From NCBI GenBank assembly GCA_938029725.1, contig CALHGE010000032.1, positions 1-42,474 of the forward strand: 42,474 bases of DNA, written 5' to 3'. Both the position numbers and the translations under genes were made by a program. Shown here one piece after another: positions 27,655-35,304 of the stretch. This stretch comes from an uncultured Flavobacteriaceae bacterium. GTDB taxonomy: Bacteria > Bacteroidota > Bacteroidia > Flavobacteriales > Flavobacteriaceae. Each line of letters begins with the position of its first letter. Within the stretch, counting starts at the first letter, position 1. The notes below the pieces were generated by a model, which saw only the letters and a list, made by a program, of their open reading frames with translations, searched no databases and was not told the DNA's origin.

Positions 27655-28317
27655 ATGACATCAAAACTACACTTGCTCATTCTTACCGTACTATTGATTT
27701 CAAAAGTAGGTTTTGCACAAGATTTAAAGAGTACAATTAGTGCTACAGACATTGCACAAATACCTTTTTTAGAACGCACCGAATTTAAAGTCAGTTATTC
27801 AGGCAATGTTTTTTGGAACAATGGGCTCAATTTTGGCGCCGAATACCTTTTAAAAGAAAATAAGAAAACAAAAAATAGAAAACGAGGACAAAGAACAAAC
27901 ACACATCAGTTTCTTTTAAATGGAACGCTAGGCTTTAGTACTAATTTTTCATCCAAAACAGACACCGGTATTTTCACCAATTATGGCCTTACTTGGCGAA
28001 GAACAAACAAGAAGGGCAAACAATTTAGCTTTGCCGTTAATCCTTTGGGATATTACCGCTCATTTTTACCAGAAACCTATGCCGTTAATGGCGATGCGGT
28101 AGCGAAAGTTTTTCTACCCGGCAGAGGCTACTACGCACCAACGCTCTCTGTTGGTATAGGCAAACAAAGAAAAGGCAAAAAAATAACTGGGCGCTTCTTT
28201 AATGTAGAACTCCAGTTACGAACCCCTTTTAATGCAGGTACTTTACCCGCTATTAATCTTCAATATGGGTATCGTTTTCAATTTAAAAAGAAAAAAATAG
28301 ATGCAGATAATTATTAA
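27655..28317 (+). CDS. Putative secreted or outer-membrane beta-barrel protein
   Basis: The 220-residue protein has a clear signal peptide (ends KVGFAQ, residue 22). The rest alternates hydrophobic and polar residues in strand-like stretches with many aromatic residues (FKVSYSGNVFWNNGLNFGAE, HQFLLNGTLGFSTNF, GYYAPTLSVGIG) and ends in an aromatic-rich strand YGYRFQFKKKK. It is also rich in Lys and Arg. This suggests a small barrel or a surface-associated protein; I do not recognise the family. It overlaps the next gene by 17 bases, so the two are co-translated. Confidence 0.55.
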   Translation: MTSKLHLLILTVLLISKVGFAQDLKSTISATDIAQIPFLERTEFKVSYSGNVFWNNGLNFGAEYLLKENKKTKNRKRGQRTNTHQFLLNGTLGFSTNFSSKTDTGIFTNYGLTWRRTNKKGKQFSFAVNPLGYYRSFLPETYAVNGDAVAKVFLPGRGYYAPTLSVGIGKQRKGKKITGRFFNVELQLRTPFNAGTLPAINLQYGYRFQFKKKKIDADNY

Positions 28318-29347
28318 GGCTTACTCAAGAATAGTACTCATACTAGTGGTTTTAGCTACTGCTTTTTCATGCGCTAAAGAAGAAAATAGCAGCCTCATAA
28401 ACGAAACCATATTTGTGCGTCATAAAGATGCAGATATGCCGGCCTATATTCATGGCAATGCCTCAGAAAATATATTTCTTATCATCTTACACGGTGGACC
28501 TGGTGGTTTCGGATTAAGCTATCGCTCCAATACTATTAAAAATGACATTGAAAAAGAATGTGCTGTGGTATATTTTGACCAACGAGGATCTGGTATGGCC
28601 CAAGGCAGCTATTCTGAAAACGGAATAAACATTGACATCATGGCTGAAGATGTTTTAGCCCTTGTAAATGTCATTAAAACCAAATATGGCAGTGACGCTC
28701 GATTTTTCTTAATGGGGCATAGTTGGGGTGGTGCATTAGGGCCTGCAGCCTTATTAAAAGATCAAAGTGATTTTCTAGGTTGGATTGACGTAGATGGGTC
28801 TCATAACCCCAAAGGAATGTATTCAGAGTACATCGCTAATTTTAGACGCGTAGCTACCGAACAAATTGAAGTTGAAAATGATATTAAGTATTGGGAAAGT
28901 GTTATCGATTTAGTCAACAGTGTCAATACGCAATATAATGCCGATGATATCGCAAGGTTGAATAGTGAGGCTTTTGAAGCAGAGCGCAAACTTGAAAAAT
29001 CTAATCTCATTAATAGCTACGTTCAAAGCGATGAGAATACGATATTAAAATATAACCTATTAACCTTGTTTTGGAATATTTCGAATACACAGTCTATTTT
29101 AGACACCAATCTTTTTCAAACGATAAGCTTTACCGATAGACTTTCAGAAATTACCATCCCTTCTCTAGTACTTTGGGGCAAACATGATATGGTAGTACCC
29201 ATACGATTTGCACAAGATTCTTATGATAATTTAGGTTCTAGTGAAAAAAAATTAGTGGTTTTTGAAAATTCTGGGCATTCTCCAATGGCTACGGAACCTC
29301 AGTTATTTGCTGCAGAAGTTATTGCGTTTATCAAAGAAAATAAGTAA
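28301..29347 (+). CDS. Lipoprotein alpha/beta hydrolase, proline-iminopeptidase-like
   Basis: The 348-residue protein has a lipoprotein signal (ATAFSC, Cys24). An alpha/beta-hydrolase core follows: oxyanion loop HGGPGG (64-69), FDQRGSG (92-98), nucleophile Ser141 in MGHSWGGA, acid loop WGKHDMVVP, and a final histidine in NSGHSP. The HGGPG plus DQRG(S/C)G pattern is that of prolyl aminopeptidases and related S33 hydrolases. A periplasmic peptidase or esterase is likely. It overlaps the upstream gene by 17 bases. The first copy (A) of the interspersed element begins about 30 bases downstream. Confidence 0.8.
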   Translation: MQIIIKAYSRIVLILVVLATAFSCAKEENSSLINETIFVRHKDADMPAYIHGNASENIFLIILHGGPGGFGLSYRSNTIKNDIEKECAVVYFDQRGSGMAQGSYSENGINIDIMAEDVLALVNVIKTKYGSDARFFLMGHSWGGALGPAALLKDQSDFLGWIDVDGSHNPKGMYSEYIANFRRVATEQIEVENDIKYWESVIDLVNSVNTQYNADDIARLNSEAFEAERKLEKSNLINSYVQSDENTILKYNLLTLFWNISNTQSILDTNLFQTISFTDRLSEITIPSLVLWGKHDMVVPIRFAQDSYDNLGSSEKKLVVFENSGHSPMATEPQLFAAEVIAFIKENK

Positions 29348-29379
29348 ATCTGAGTATTCCTTATTTTATGGGCAAACGG

Positions 29380-29689
29380 CTAGTAAAACTTTTATACCTC
29401 GCACATGAAGCCAAGGCATAGATACTAGCGAAATTTGAGCATGGTTTAAGAACATACTGAAGTTACTTATAGCTTATCACTATTTTGCCTAATGTCTTGA
29501 CTTAGGCTGCATATCACAAAAAGGTCTTGTAGGCCTTCTTTTTCTTGAACGATTTGGTGTGCTGACATTGGGTATAGCAACGTAATTGGGATTATTTTTT
29601 TTCTTTCTAATAACTTCTCTTAAAGGCAATAGAATACTCTTTGCCCGAAGCGACGATAGGAGTGCATTGGTAATTTGTATAGAATGGCT
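29380..29689 (+). repeat. Interspersed element, copy A
   Basis: Copy A starts with CTAGTAAAACTTTTA (29380; shared with D) and CTGAA-TTACTTATA-CTTATC (29457-29486; shared with D and E). It then has AATGTCTTG, a 9-bp hairpin (arms 29518-29526 and 29532-29541, one G-T pair and one bulged C), and a TTGAACG...GTGCTGAC box that aligns with the box of B-D. A 3' block at 29624-29689 (AATACTCTTTGCCC, CGACGATAGGAG, GAATGG) is closest to E. It lies just 3' of the alpha/beta hydrolase gene. Confidence 0.75.
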
Positions 29690-29811
29690 ACTTATATTCT
29701 AGTTTAATACTGTCTTTTATTAAATAGGATGAGGATATTTAAACTTTCAACATAGGATACACTTTACCTATATTTTATATAAAATCGGTAAAAAAAATAA
29801 AAGAGTTGCAC

Positions 29812-29819
29812 TAATTTTG
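29812..29819 (+). promoter_or_regulatory. TAnnTTTG promoter element of the DUF6642 gene
   Basis: TAATTTTG is an exact -7 element, 31 bases before the TTG start at 29851. It shows that the gene after element copy A carries its own promoter and does not rely on readthrough. Confidence 0.55.
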
Positions 29820-29850
29820 CGCATTATTTACTTTTTATAAAATCTGAAAT

Positions 29851-30450
29851 TTGTTAAAGAAAAGACAGCAATTACCTCAAGAACAATGTATAGATGCAGC
29901 TAATTTCATTTACTGTTTAGAAGCGGTTCATGATATAGAAATAGACCAAGTTACCGAAGCACAAAAAAATCTAGAACAATTGACCCTACAATACGGAGTA
30001 GCTAGTATTTATAAAACATGCGATACTATTGAAGGGCTTGAAGCTAGTTTAAACACATTGGTTTTGGAAGATCATAACTTTAAAGACTATGAAATAATCT
30101 ACTTGGTTATAAAAGGAGAAGCAAATAGTATTTGTTTAAATGACTATTACTATAGTCTACAAGAAATTGCAGAAATTTTTGAAGGAAGCTTAAAAGGAAA
30201 GATTTTACATTTTTCAAATGCGAAAGTTCTAGATTTAGACGAAGAAGAAGCCCAATATTTTTTGGATATCACTGGCGCAAAAGGTGTTTCTGGGTATGGT
30301 AATGAAATTAATGGAATTAGTAGCTCAAATCTTGATAAAGCATTCTTTAACCTATTTAAAGAAGATGACGATATGTTAGCTGTTGTTGAAGAATTGCATC
30401 AAAGACATTACAATGTCTGTAAATTACTTGATTTTAGATTGTATTATTAA
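29851..30450 (+). CDS. DUF6642 family protein, probably catalytically dead
   Basis: The 199-residue protein has the DUF6642 N-terminus (FIYCLEAVHD, 19-28) and overall layout. As I recall the family, it resembles caspase/CHAT-type folds, with a His in a YLAFHGE-like strand and a Cys in an FxSCSTL-like strand. The matching positions here read YLVIKGE (84-90) and LHFSNAKVL (119-127), so both presumed catalytic residues are missing. Start TTG at 29851 is forced: an in-frame TGA lies two codons upstream and no other Met occurs near the N-terminus. It sits alone between element copies A and B, with its own promoter. The role is unknown; binding or decoy functions are possible. Confidence 0.65.
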   Translation: MLKKRQQLPQEQCIDAANFIYCLEAVHDIEIDQVTEAQKNLEQLTLQYGVASIYKTCDTIEGLEASLNTLVLEDHNFKDYEIIYLVIKGEANSICLNDYYYSLQEIAEIFEGSLKGKILHFSNAKVLDLDEEEAQYFLDITGAKGVSGYGNEINGISSSNLDKAFFNLFKEDDDMLAVVEELHQRHYNVCKLLDFRLYY

Positions 30451-30485
30451 ACCAAGATGACAACTAAAAACTATTTAAAATAGCA

Positions 30486-30754
30486 CTGAAATACACTATG
30501 CACTAGTTAGCTACAGTTCAACTATACTGTCTTGCAGTATGCGTCATAAAAGAGAAAGGGCTAGCAGACCATTTGTTTTGAGAGAGCCGCAGCGCTGGCC
30601 TTGTTTTGGTACTATACTTTATTTTTGCTACCGCTTCCTCTGGCCTAAAAAGTAATCACCCATCAGGTCATCTTTTTTTCATGCGTCTTAAAAAGGTAAT
30701 GGAACACTTATTAACTAAACGACGGTAGGAGGGAAGATAAGGTGTGTGGAATGG
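30486..30754 (+). repeat. Interspersed element, copy B
   Basis: Copy B has CTGAAATACA (30486), ACTGTCTTGCAGTATG (30527), and an imperfect hairpin (AAAAGAG-AAAGG with CC-ATTTGTTTT, about 30548-30579). The box GCAGCGCTGGCCTTGTT is shared with C. A second small hairpin near 30649-30680 is flanked by AAAAAG and CTTTTT. The 3' block at 30694-30754 (GGAACACTTATTAACT, GGTAGGAGGGAAG, GTGTGTGGAATGG) is shared with C and D. It starts 36 bases after the DUF6642 stop and ends 95 bases before the stop of the mer-type operon on the other strand. Confidence 0.8.
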
Positions 30755-30849
30755 TATTTAAACGTCAAAAGATGATTTTCAAAAGGTAATATTATCTTTC
30801 AAAGACTGGTGTAAACAAATATCTACATAATCCATTTTTGGTTCACTGG

Positions 30850-31059
30850 TTAATTACAGCAACTAGAACCCTCTTGTATTGGAGGACATTTTACCGTTCC
30901 ATAGGAACAATAAACACAGCAATCGCCTTCTTTGGGCTTAAGTAATGTTTTACAAGTTTTGCACTCGTAGAAGAACTGGCACGCCGTTGTGGGCATTTTC
31001 TCTTTTGCTTTATGACTACAATTAGGGCAGGTAATTGTAGATTCTAATTGTATCACCAT
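30850..31059 (-). CDS. GDCCVxC-domain metal-binding protein
   Basis: The 69-residue cytosolic protein has eleven cysteines: CPNC (11-14), a C-x8-C-x2-C run, the name motif GDCCVYC (about 45-51), then a Cys pair near the C-terminus. GDCCVxC proteins accompany MerTP genes in many Bacteroidota and probably bind mercury or another soft metal. Its start codon overlaps the merTP stop codon by one base (TAATG arrangement), so translation is coupled. It is the last gene of the three-gene operon. Confidence 0.88.
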   Translation of the reverse strand: MVIQLESTITCPNCSHKAKEKMPTTACQFFYECKTCKTLLKPKEGDCCVYCSYGTVKCPPIQEGSSCCN

Positions 31060-31676
31060 TACCTTATTATTTTGTATCCTGTGCTTAAGATGGCGGTTTC
31101 TATTTTTTCAAGGTCGACTTTGGTTTCATCATATTTTACGATGGTATTAGCCGCTTCATAATCTGCTTTAACATTGAGTATTCCATCAAGTTTGGTGACT
31201 TCACTTTCAATATGTGCTTCGCAACCTGCACAGGTCATTCCTTCAATGGTTACCCTGATTACTTTAAGGTTCGATTGCTCTACATAAACGATTTGCTTAC
31301 TTGAATCTATACTGGAATAAAACATATGGGAATAGGAGGGAAATGCGAGCATGGCTCCTGCGAATAGTGTTATCAAAAACAAAAAGCTCTTGGAGTTGAT
31401 AAACTTTGGTTTTCCTGCCTCGCCGACAGGCAGGTCATCATCACATTCACAATCAATTTCGGCTTGTGTTTTGGGCTTAAATTTTTGGTACCATGCAAAG
31501 GCCAGAACCAAAACAGTAAAACCGATTAAATAAGGTCTGAAAGGTTCAATCCAAGAAAAGGTGGTCGCTAAACCCGTAGTTCCTGCCAATACTGCAAGTA
31601 CAGGGGTAATACAACATATAGATGCTGCTAGGGCAGTTAGAACCGATGTGCCAACCAATTTTTTATTTCCAATCAT
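31059..31676 (-). CDS. merTP: MerTP: fused mercuric transporter and metal-binding domain
   Basis: The 205-residue inner-membrane protein has three membrane segments, with the MerT Cys pair at 21-22 (ASICCITP) in the first, a cytosolic CEC pair at 76-78, and a C-terminal HMA (MerP-like) domain with GMTCAGC (Cys149, Cys152). It should take up Hg(II) or a similar soft metal. No mercuric reductase gene is in the window, so uptake alone would not detoxify; merA may lie elsewhere, or the substrate may differ. The start overlaps the arsR-like stop by 4 bases. A palindromic insertion adds LPVGEAG at 82-88. Confidence 0.9.
   Translation of the reverse strand: MIGNKKLVGTSVLTALAASICCITPVLAVLAGTTGLATTFSWIEPFRPYLIGFTVLVLAFAWYQKFKPKTQAEIDCECDDDLPVGEAGKPKFINSKSFLFLITLFAGAMLAFPSYSHMFYSSIDSSKQIVYVEQSNLKVIRVTIEGMTCAGCEAHIESEVTKLDGILNVKADYEAANTIVKYDETKVDLEKIETAILSTGYKIIR
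31413..31433. repeat. Palindromic repeat inserted in frame in merTP
   Basis: CCTGCCT (31413-31419) and AGGCAGG (31427-31433) form a perfect 7-bp stem around CGCCGAC. The sequence is far more GC-rich than its surroundings and resembles the CCTGCC/GGCAGG palindromes scattered in Bacteroidota genomes (from memory). On the coding strand it gives LPVGEAG in the soluble loop of MerTP and keeps the frame. Confidence 0.6.
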
Positions 31677-32041
31677 ACCGTTATATTTTCCTTTTTCAAC
31701 AAATCGAGAATGGGGTTTAATGTTGCTAACTTGTCTTTGTTAAGTGCATAGAATATTGTCTGAGCTTCTTTTGTGGCGTAGATTAAATCTCTATCCTTTA
31801 GTTTTCTTAGGTGTTGTGAAATTGCTGAAACGTTCATTTCCAATATATCACTCAAATCACAAACACATAGTCTATTTTCTCTTTGAAGCAAGAATAGAAG
31901 TTGGAGTCGAACCTTATTTCCTGCAAGGTTTAGAACCTCGGCAACATAACTTAACGGTTTGTCTACTGCTGCAATTGAAGACCTACAGTCCATTATCTGC
32001 TTAGCATCGGCTTCTAGTCGAATACAAGTATGATTTTCCAT
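31673..32041 (-). CDS. ArsR/SmtB-family metal-responsive repressor
   Basis: The 122-residue winged-helix repressor has a DNA-recognition helix region (MNVSAISQHLRKLKDRDLI, about 69-87). A Cys-x-Cys pair lies in the helix before it (LCVCDL, Cys59 and Cys61), the metal-sensing site of ArsR/CadC-type proteins. Two further cysteines near the N-terminus (Cys6, Cys19) may complete the site. It should repress its own operon until soft metal binds. It overlaps merTP by 4 bases, and a matching palindrome lies over its promoter. Confidence 0.92.
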   Translation of the reverse strand: MENHTCIRLEADAKQIMDCRSSIAAVDKPLSYVAEVLNLAGNKVRLQLLFLLQRENRLCVCDLSDILEMNVSAISQHLRKLKDRDLIYATKEAQTIFYALNKDKLATLNPILDLLKKENITV

Positions 32042-32045
32042 ACCT

Positions 32046-32077
32046 CAAAAATATGTATTTTAGCATTTGCTTAAATA
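32046..32077 (-). promoter_or_regulatory. Promoter and ArsR-type operator of the mer-like operon
   Basis: On the minus strand, TATTTTTG (32053-32046) fits the TAnnTTTG box and ends 4 bases before the ATG, so the message is nearly leaderless. Directly upstream, 32056-32077 is a 22-bp inverted repeat with TATTT and AGCA matched by TGCT and AAATA. It occupies the spacer between the -7 box and a TTTA at the -33 position, where bound repressor would block polymerase. Confidence 0.65.
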
Positions 32078-32248
32078 AAGGAATACGTTAAACTATCGGA
32101 GTTGATTCTAACACCTTCAATTTCACCTGTTTTAAATAGTGTAGAGATTGCGTGAAAACAGCAATTATTCAATCTGCTGACTAGAATTTTGTTGTATTTC
32201 AACGAAGTCATGAGGGTAAATATACTTGCATGCCTATTGCTGAGTTAT

Positions 32249-32291
32249 ACTTACACTTTTATAAGGGGTGACTTACACTTCATTAAGGTGA
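32249..32291 (+). repeat. Two tandem imperfect 22-bp repeats upstream of the peptidase gene
   Basis: ACTTACACTTTTATAAGGGGTG (32249-32270) is followed at once by ACTTACACTTCATTAAGGTG-A (32271-32291). A spacing of two helical turns on one DNA face, 26 bases before the ATG at 32317, suits a dimeric regulator. No dedicated regulator gene is nearby. Confidence 0.5.
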
Positions 32292-32316
32292 ATCTATAAT
32301 TTTTAAAAACCGAAAA

Positions 32317-34014
32317 ATGTCAAAAACTCACTTTCTATATTTTATGTCTCTAGTATTTTTGTTTTGTGGTTCATGTAAAAAAGATAACGATGCTTTTGAC
32401 AACCTTGTGGGTGAAGTTGTGGATTCAAACGTTTCTTTTGGGGCTGTCTTCTTTGCCCAGACCCATGTGCAACAACCTAATGATGAAATGTTCAAACTAG
32501 TCAGCAATCGGGCTGTATTAATAAAAGTTAATATACTTTCCGAAAACGATAAAGATATAAGTGCGGTTAAGGCCACGTTAACCTTAAACGGTAATTCTGA
32601 AACTATATCGCTTGAACCTCCGGCATTAGCACTGGAACCAATAAATCCTGACCCTGGAAAAATACAACATAGTTTTAATGATAGTTTTACGGCTGTCATA
32701 CCAAAGGAATGGGTAAAACCAGGTCTTTCAATTACTATAAACGCTGATGAGATAATCGAAGAGTTGGGTGAAATTAACATAGGTGCCCCAAACAAAATGA
32801 TACTGAATATGTTTGATGTTAGCTTTTTTAGTGAAACTTCAGGTGATTATCCACAGGGTTGGAAAGAAGAGTTGGAGTCTAAATTGCCTGTATCAGAAAT
32901 TGAATTGCGCAGACTCCCAAGTATTGTTTTTCCGGAGTTAATCATGGCACCTCGTAATGGGACAGCAATTGCGGCTCGTGTTAGTTCAAAAGACCAGTAT
33001 ACAGAAATAACAGGTCTTAGTTTTGATGGAGAACAGAGTACGGCCCAAAAGTGGATGAATGCTTTAAAAAGCGCTGCTGGAATTAGGGGGCAATATGCGC
33101 TATTTTATGTGAATATATATGGCGTTCCATCAGGTGGCCAGGCCGGTGGATATGGTGGCGTTGGGAACGGAAATAGTATAGGCATTCTGCACCATGAGCT
33201 TGGTCATGCCCAATCTTTACCACATTGGGGTAATAAAGAGAACTATCCGTACCGCAAAACCATGCATGGCATACCGGCCCCGGAAGTATACAATGACGTA
33301 CATGTAGGCCCTACTTGGGCATTTGACATGCCAACCATGACATTCATTCCGCCGACGGTCCAAGACAATGCAGTTGGCGGTGTTGCTAGCACCTATAAAA
33401 AAGATCCAATGCAAGGTGGCGGAACAGGGGATCAAGAAGAGGGTTTTTTAATGCGCCATTTTTCAGATTATTCTATGAACCAAGCAAGGAACTATATTGA
33501 AGGTCATATTGTAGTTAGTGGGGATGGTGGAGCTACCTACAACAAATGGGACGATACGGCAAAACAATATTCAAAAGCTGTTGAGAATAATGGAGTACAA
33601 TATGCAGTAGAACTTAATATGGAGGTGATTAGTGTTATGGCTGCTGCTAGTGCAGTTACACCACAGGCAACAATGGTGTACCCACCTATTGGTCCTTACC
33701 TGAGTGGACTTACACAAACTTTTGATCCAAGAATAGAAACGGACCGCAACCGGGCCAATGAAGTTTATTGTCCGGATGGAGGTTGTGATATGAGTTTGAG
33801 AATTACCCAAGGTGGGCAGATTAAGGTATATATGTTAGCCTTGGAACTAGACTCCACAGCTGACCCTTTGGATGCAAAGAGTCTTAATACTAGGGCGGTG
33901 AACTTGCGGGCGTCAGATGGAGCAGTGTCTATGGTTGAACTATTAAGTACACCTAATGCAGAAGTTAATGGAATACCTCAAAATGTTTCTATTTTGGATG
34001 TGTGGGAAAATTAG
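32317..34014 (+). CDS. M66-like (StcE/TagA-type) zinc metallopeptidase lipoprotein
   Basis: The 565-residue protein has a lipoprotein signal (FLFCGSC, Cys20). N-terminal beta-rich regions (about 30-165) precede the catalytic domain, with zinc motif HELGHAQSLPH (His293, Glu294, His297, His303) followed by WG and YPYR, as in M66 mucinase-type peptidases. Gly-rich stretches flank it (PSGGQAGGYGGVGNG). The C-terminal part is not recognised. StcE-type enzymes cut mucin-like O-glycoproteins; for a marine bacterium the target could be host or algal glycoprotein. It is divergent from the mer-type operon and followed 40 bases later by element copy C. The fold is likely; the subfamily is less certain. 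Confidence 0.7.
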   Translation: MSKTHFLYFMSLVFLFCGSCKKDNDAFDNLVGEVVDSNVSFGAVFFAQTHVQQPNDEMFKLVSNRAVLIKVNILSENDKDISAVKATLTLNGNSETISLEPPALALEPINPDPGKIQHSFNDSFTAVIPKEWVKPGLSITINADEIIEELGEINIGAPNKMILNMFDVSFFSETSGDYPQGWKEELESKLPVSEIELRRLPSIVFPELIMAPRNGTAIAARVSSKDQYTEITGLSFDGEQSTAQKWMNALKSAAGIRGQYALFYVNIYGVPSGGQAGGYGGVGNGNSIGILHHELGHAQSLPHWGNKENYPYRKTMHGIPAPEVYNDVHVGPTWAFDMPTMTFIPPTVQDNAVGGVASTYKKDPMQGGGTGDQEEGFLMRHFSDYSMNQARNYIEGHIVVSGDGGATYNKWDDTAKQYSKAVENNGVQYAVELNMEVISVMAAASAVTPQATMVYPPIGPYLSGLTQTFDPRIETDRNRANEVYCPDGGCDMSLRITQGGQIKVYMLALELDSTADPLDAKSLNTRAVNLRASDGAVSMVELLSTPNAEVNGIPQNVSILDVWEN

Positions 34015-34053
34015 AATTATCTCACACATTTACAGATAAAAGTATATTCAAAT

Positions 34054-34364
34054 CCAGCGCTACGGCTTTCTTGATTATCGCTTCAACCTTTGGGCTAAAC
34101 CAATATTACAAAGTGTACTATAATGTCTTGCGCTATGACACTTTGCTTGGTCGGCATAAAAAGTAAAGATTGAGAATCTTTACTTTTTTGAGCGAGTTGC
34201 AGCGCTGGCCTTGTTGGATACTTCACTTTCTTTTTGCTACCGCTTTATCTCGTCGAAAAAAGTAATCATCCACTGGGTAATCTTTTTATCATGCGTCTTA
34301 AAAAGGTAAGGGAACACTTATTAACTAACCAATGTTAGGAGGGAAGGCAATGTGCGTGGAATGG
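34054..34364 (+). repeat. Interspersed element, copy C
   Basis: The fullest copy begins CCAGCGCTAC-GGCTTTCTTG and shares about 85 bases with D. It continues with ACTATAATGTCTTGCGCTATG, then a perfect 14-bp hairpin with a GAG loop (34158-34171 and 34175-34188), the TTGAGCGAGTTGCAGCGCTGG box (34188-34208), and a second hairpin near 34256-34288. The 3' block at 34303-34364 contains GGAACACTTATTAACT and a CTAAC-caat-GTTAG stem, then GGAGGGAAGGCAATG. It starts 40 bases after the peptidase stop. Confidence 0.85.
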
Positions 34365-34581
34365 TATTTCCATACAATTTTGAATACACTACGGAAAACC
34401 ATAATTGGATTCCTGTTATTTTTTTCTATATTTAGATTCCTCAAAGATTTAATACCTGAGTTTTTCTTCCCCATAAACATATTCTCAACAAATTAGGCAT
34501 TGACAATATCAAAATAATGGGTATTGTTTAGAAGTATATTTTAAAAGACTTTTATCAACAATTCTAACAAGAATCTAACTT

Positions 34582-35289
34582 ATGAAACCTATTCCAATTT
34601 TGTTATTCCTATTAATACTTGTTCAATTGCAATTCTGTATAGCACAAAAAACACCTAAAATTGAGGACTATTCAAAAGGTGAATTAGAAATTAAAGTAAC
34701 TCCTTTTGGTTTAGAAAATCCAATACATGTAGGTAAAATTACTGCAGACGGAAGCATCCATTTTAATTGGAATAATGATATTTCCTCAATAAAAGACCCT
34801 GAATTTTTCATGTCTACTATAAAGAATACCGTTGGCATGACTTTTTGTAATGACAAAGAAATAGATCAAAACAATGAAGATGCCAAATCTTTAAATTCCA
34901 ATGACTTATTTTTATATAAAGATGGGCAACAGGTAGGGGCCTTAATGGCGGGTACTGAGAAAGGAATAGAAGACAACAAAGGTTCAAATAGGAGTGCGAG
35001 TTTAATTTTGGGTAGTACTATTTCATGGGTTTACGCTGATAGTGATGTAATATTCAATGGAAAATGCAGTGTAAATTTTGAGCAGGAAAATGTTTATAAC
35101 TTTAAGGAAGTTACGAGATACAGCCTTCATTTAAAAAAAGGATGGAATATGATTCTTAATACTTTAGTTGAAAAAGAAGACTGGAAAAATGGAACAGAAT
35201 TGGGGAGTTTGCCAAAAACAATGACAAAAACATCAATAACCGAAATTCCCAATACCATGAATTGGTATCTCAACTATTGGGCAGAATAA
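34582..35289 (+). CDS. Secreted protein of unknown function
   Basis: I do not recognise this 235-residue protein. It has a signal peptide (hydrophobic 5-18, ends QFCIAQ). The mature part is soluble and Asn/Lys-rich, with strand-like segments (ELEIKVTPFG, SASLILGSTISWVYAD, SLHLKKGWNMILNTLV) and two Cys residues (FCNDKE; GKCSVNF) that might form a disulfide. Trp residues cluster at the C-terminus (MNWYLNYW). It is the only gene between element copies C and D, with 217 bases before it and element D starting 16 bases after its stop. Cassette-type cargo is the best description. Confidence 0.6.
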   Translation: MKPIPILLFLLILVQLQFCIAQKTPKIEDYSKGELEIKVTPFGLENPIHVGKITADGSIHFNWNNDISSIKDPEFFMSTIKNTVGMTFCNDKEIDQNNEDAKSLNSNDLFLYKDGQQVGALMAGTEKGIEDNKGSNRSASLILGSTISWVYADSDVIFNGKCSVNFEQENVYNFKEVTRYSLHLKKGWNMILNTLVEKEDWKNGTELGSLPKTMTKTSITEIPNTMNWYLNYWAE

Positions 35290-35304
35290 GAAAGTGATAA
35301 TAAG

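Noticed and set aside
34056..34166. Coding fragment in elements C and D (both can be read as ATAFL.IAS.FGLNQYYK.YY.VLRY.TLLG then stop)
   Set aside because: Only about half of the differences are silent, no start codon is shared, and copies A and B break the frame. RNA or DNA structure explains the conservation better, though a decayed gene end is not excluded.
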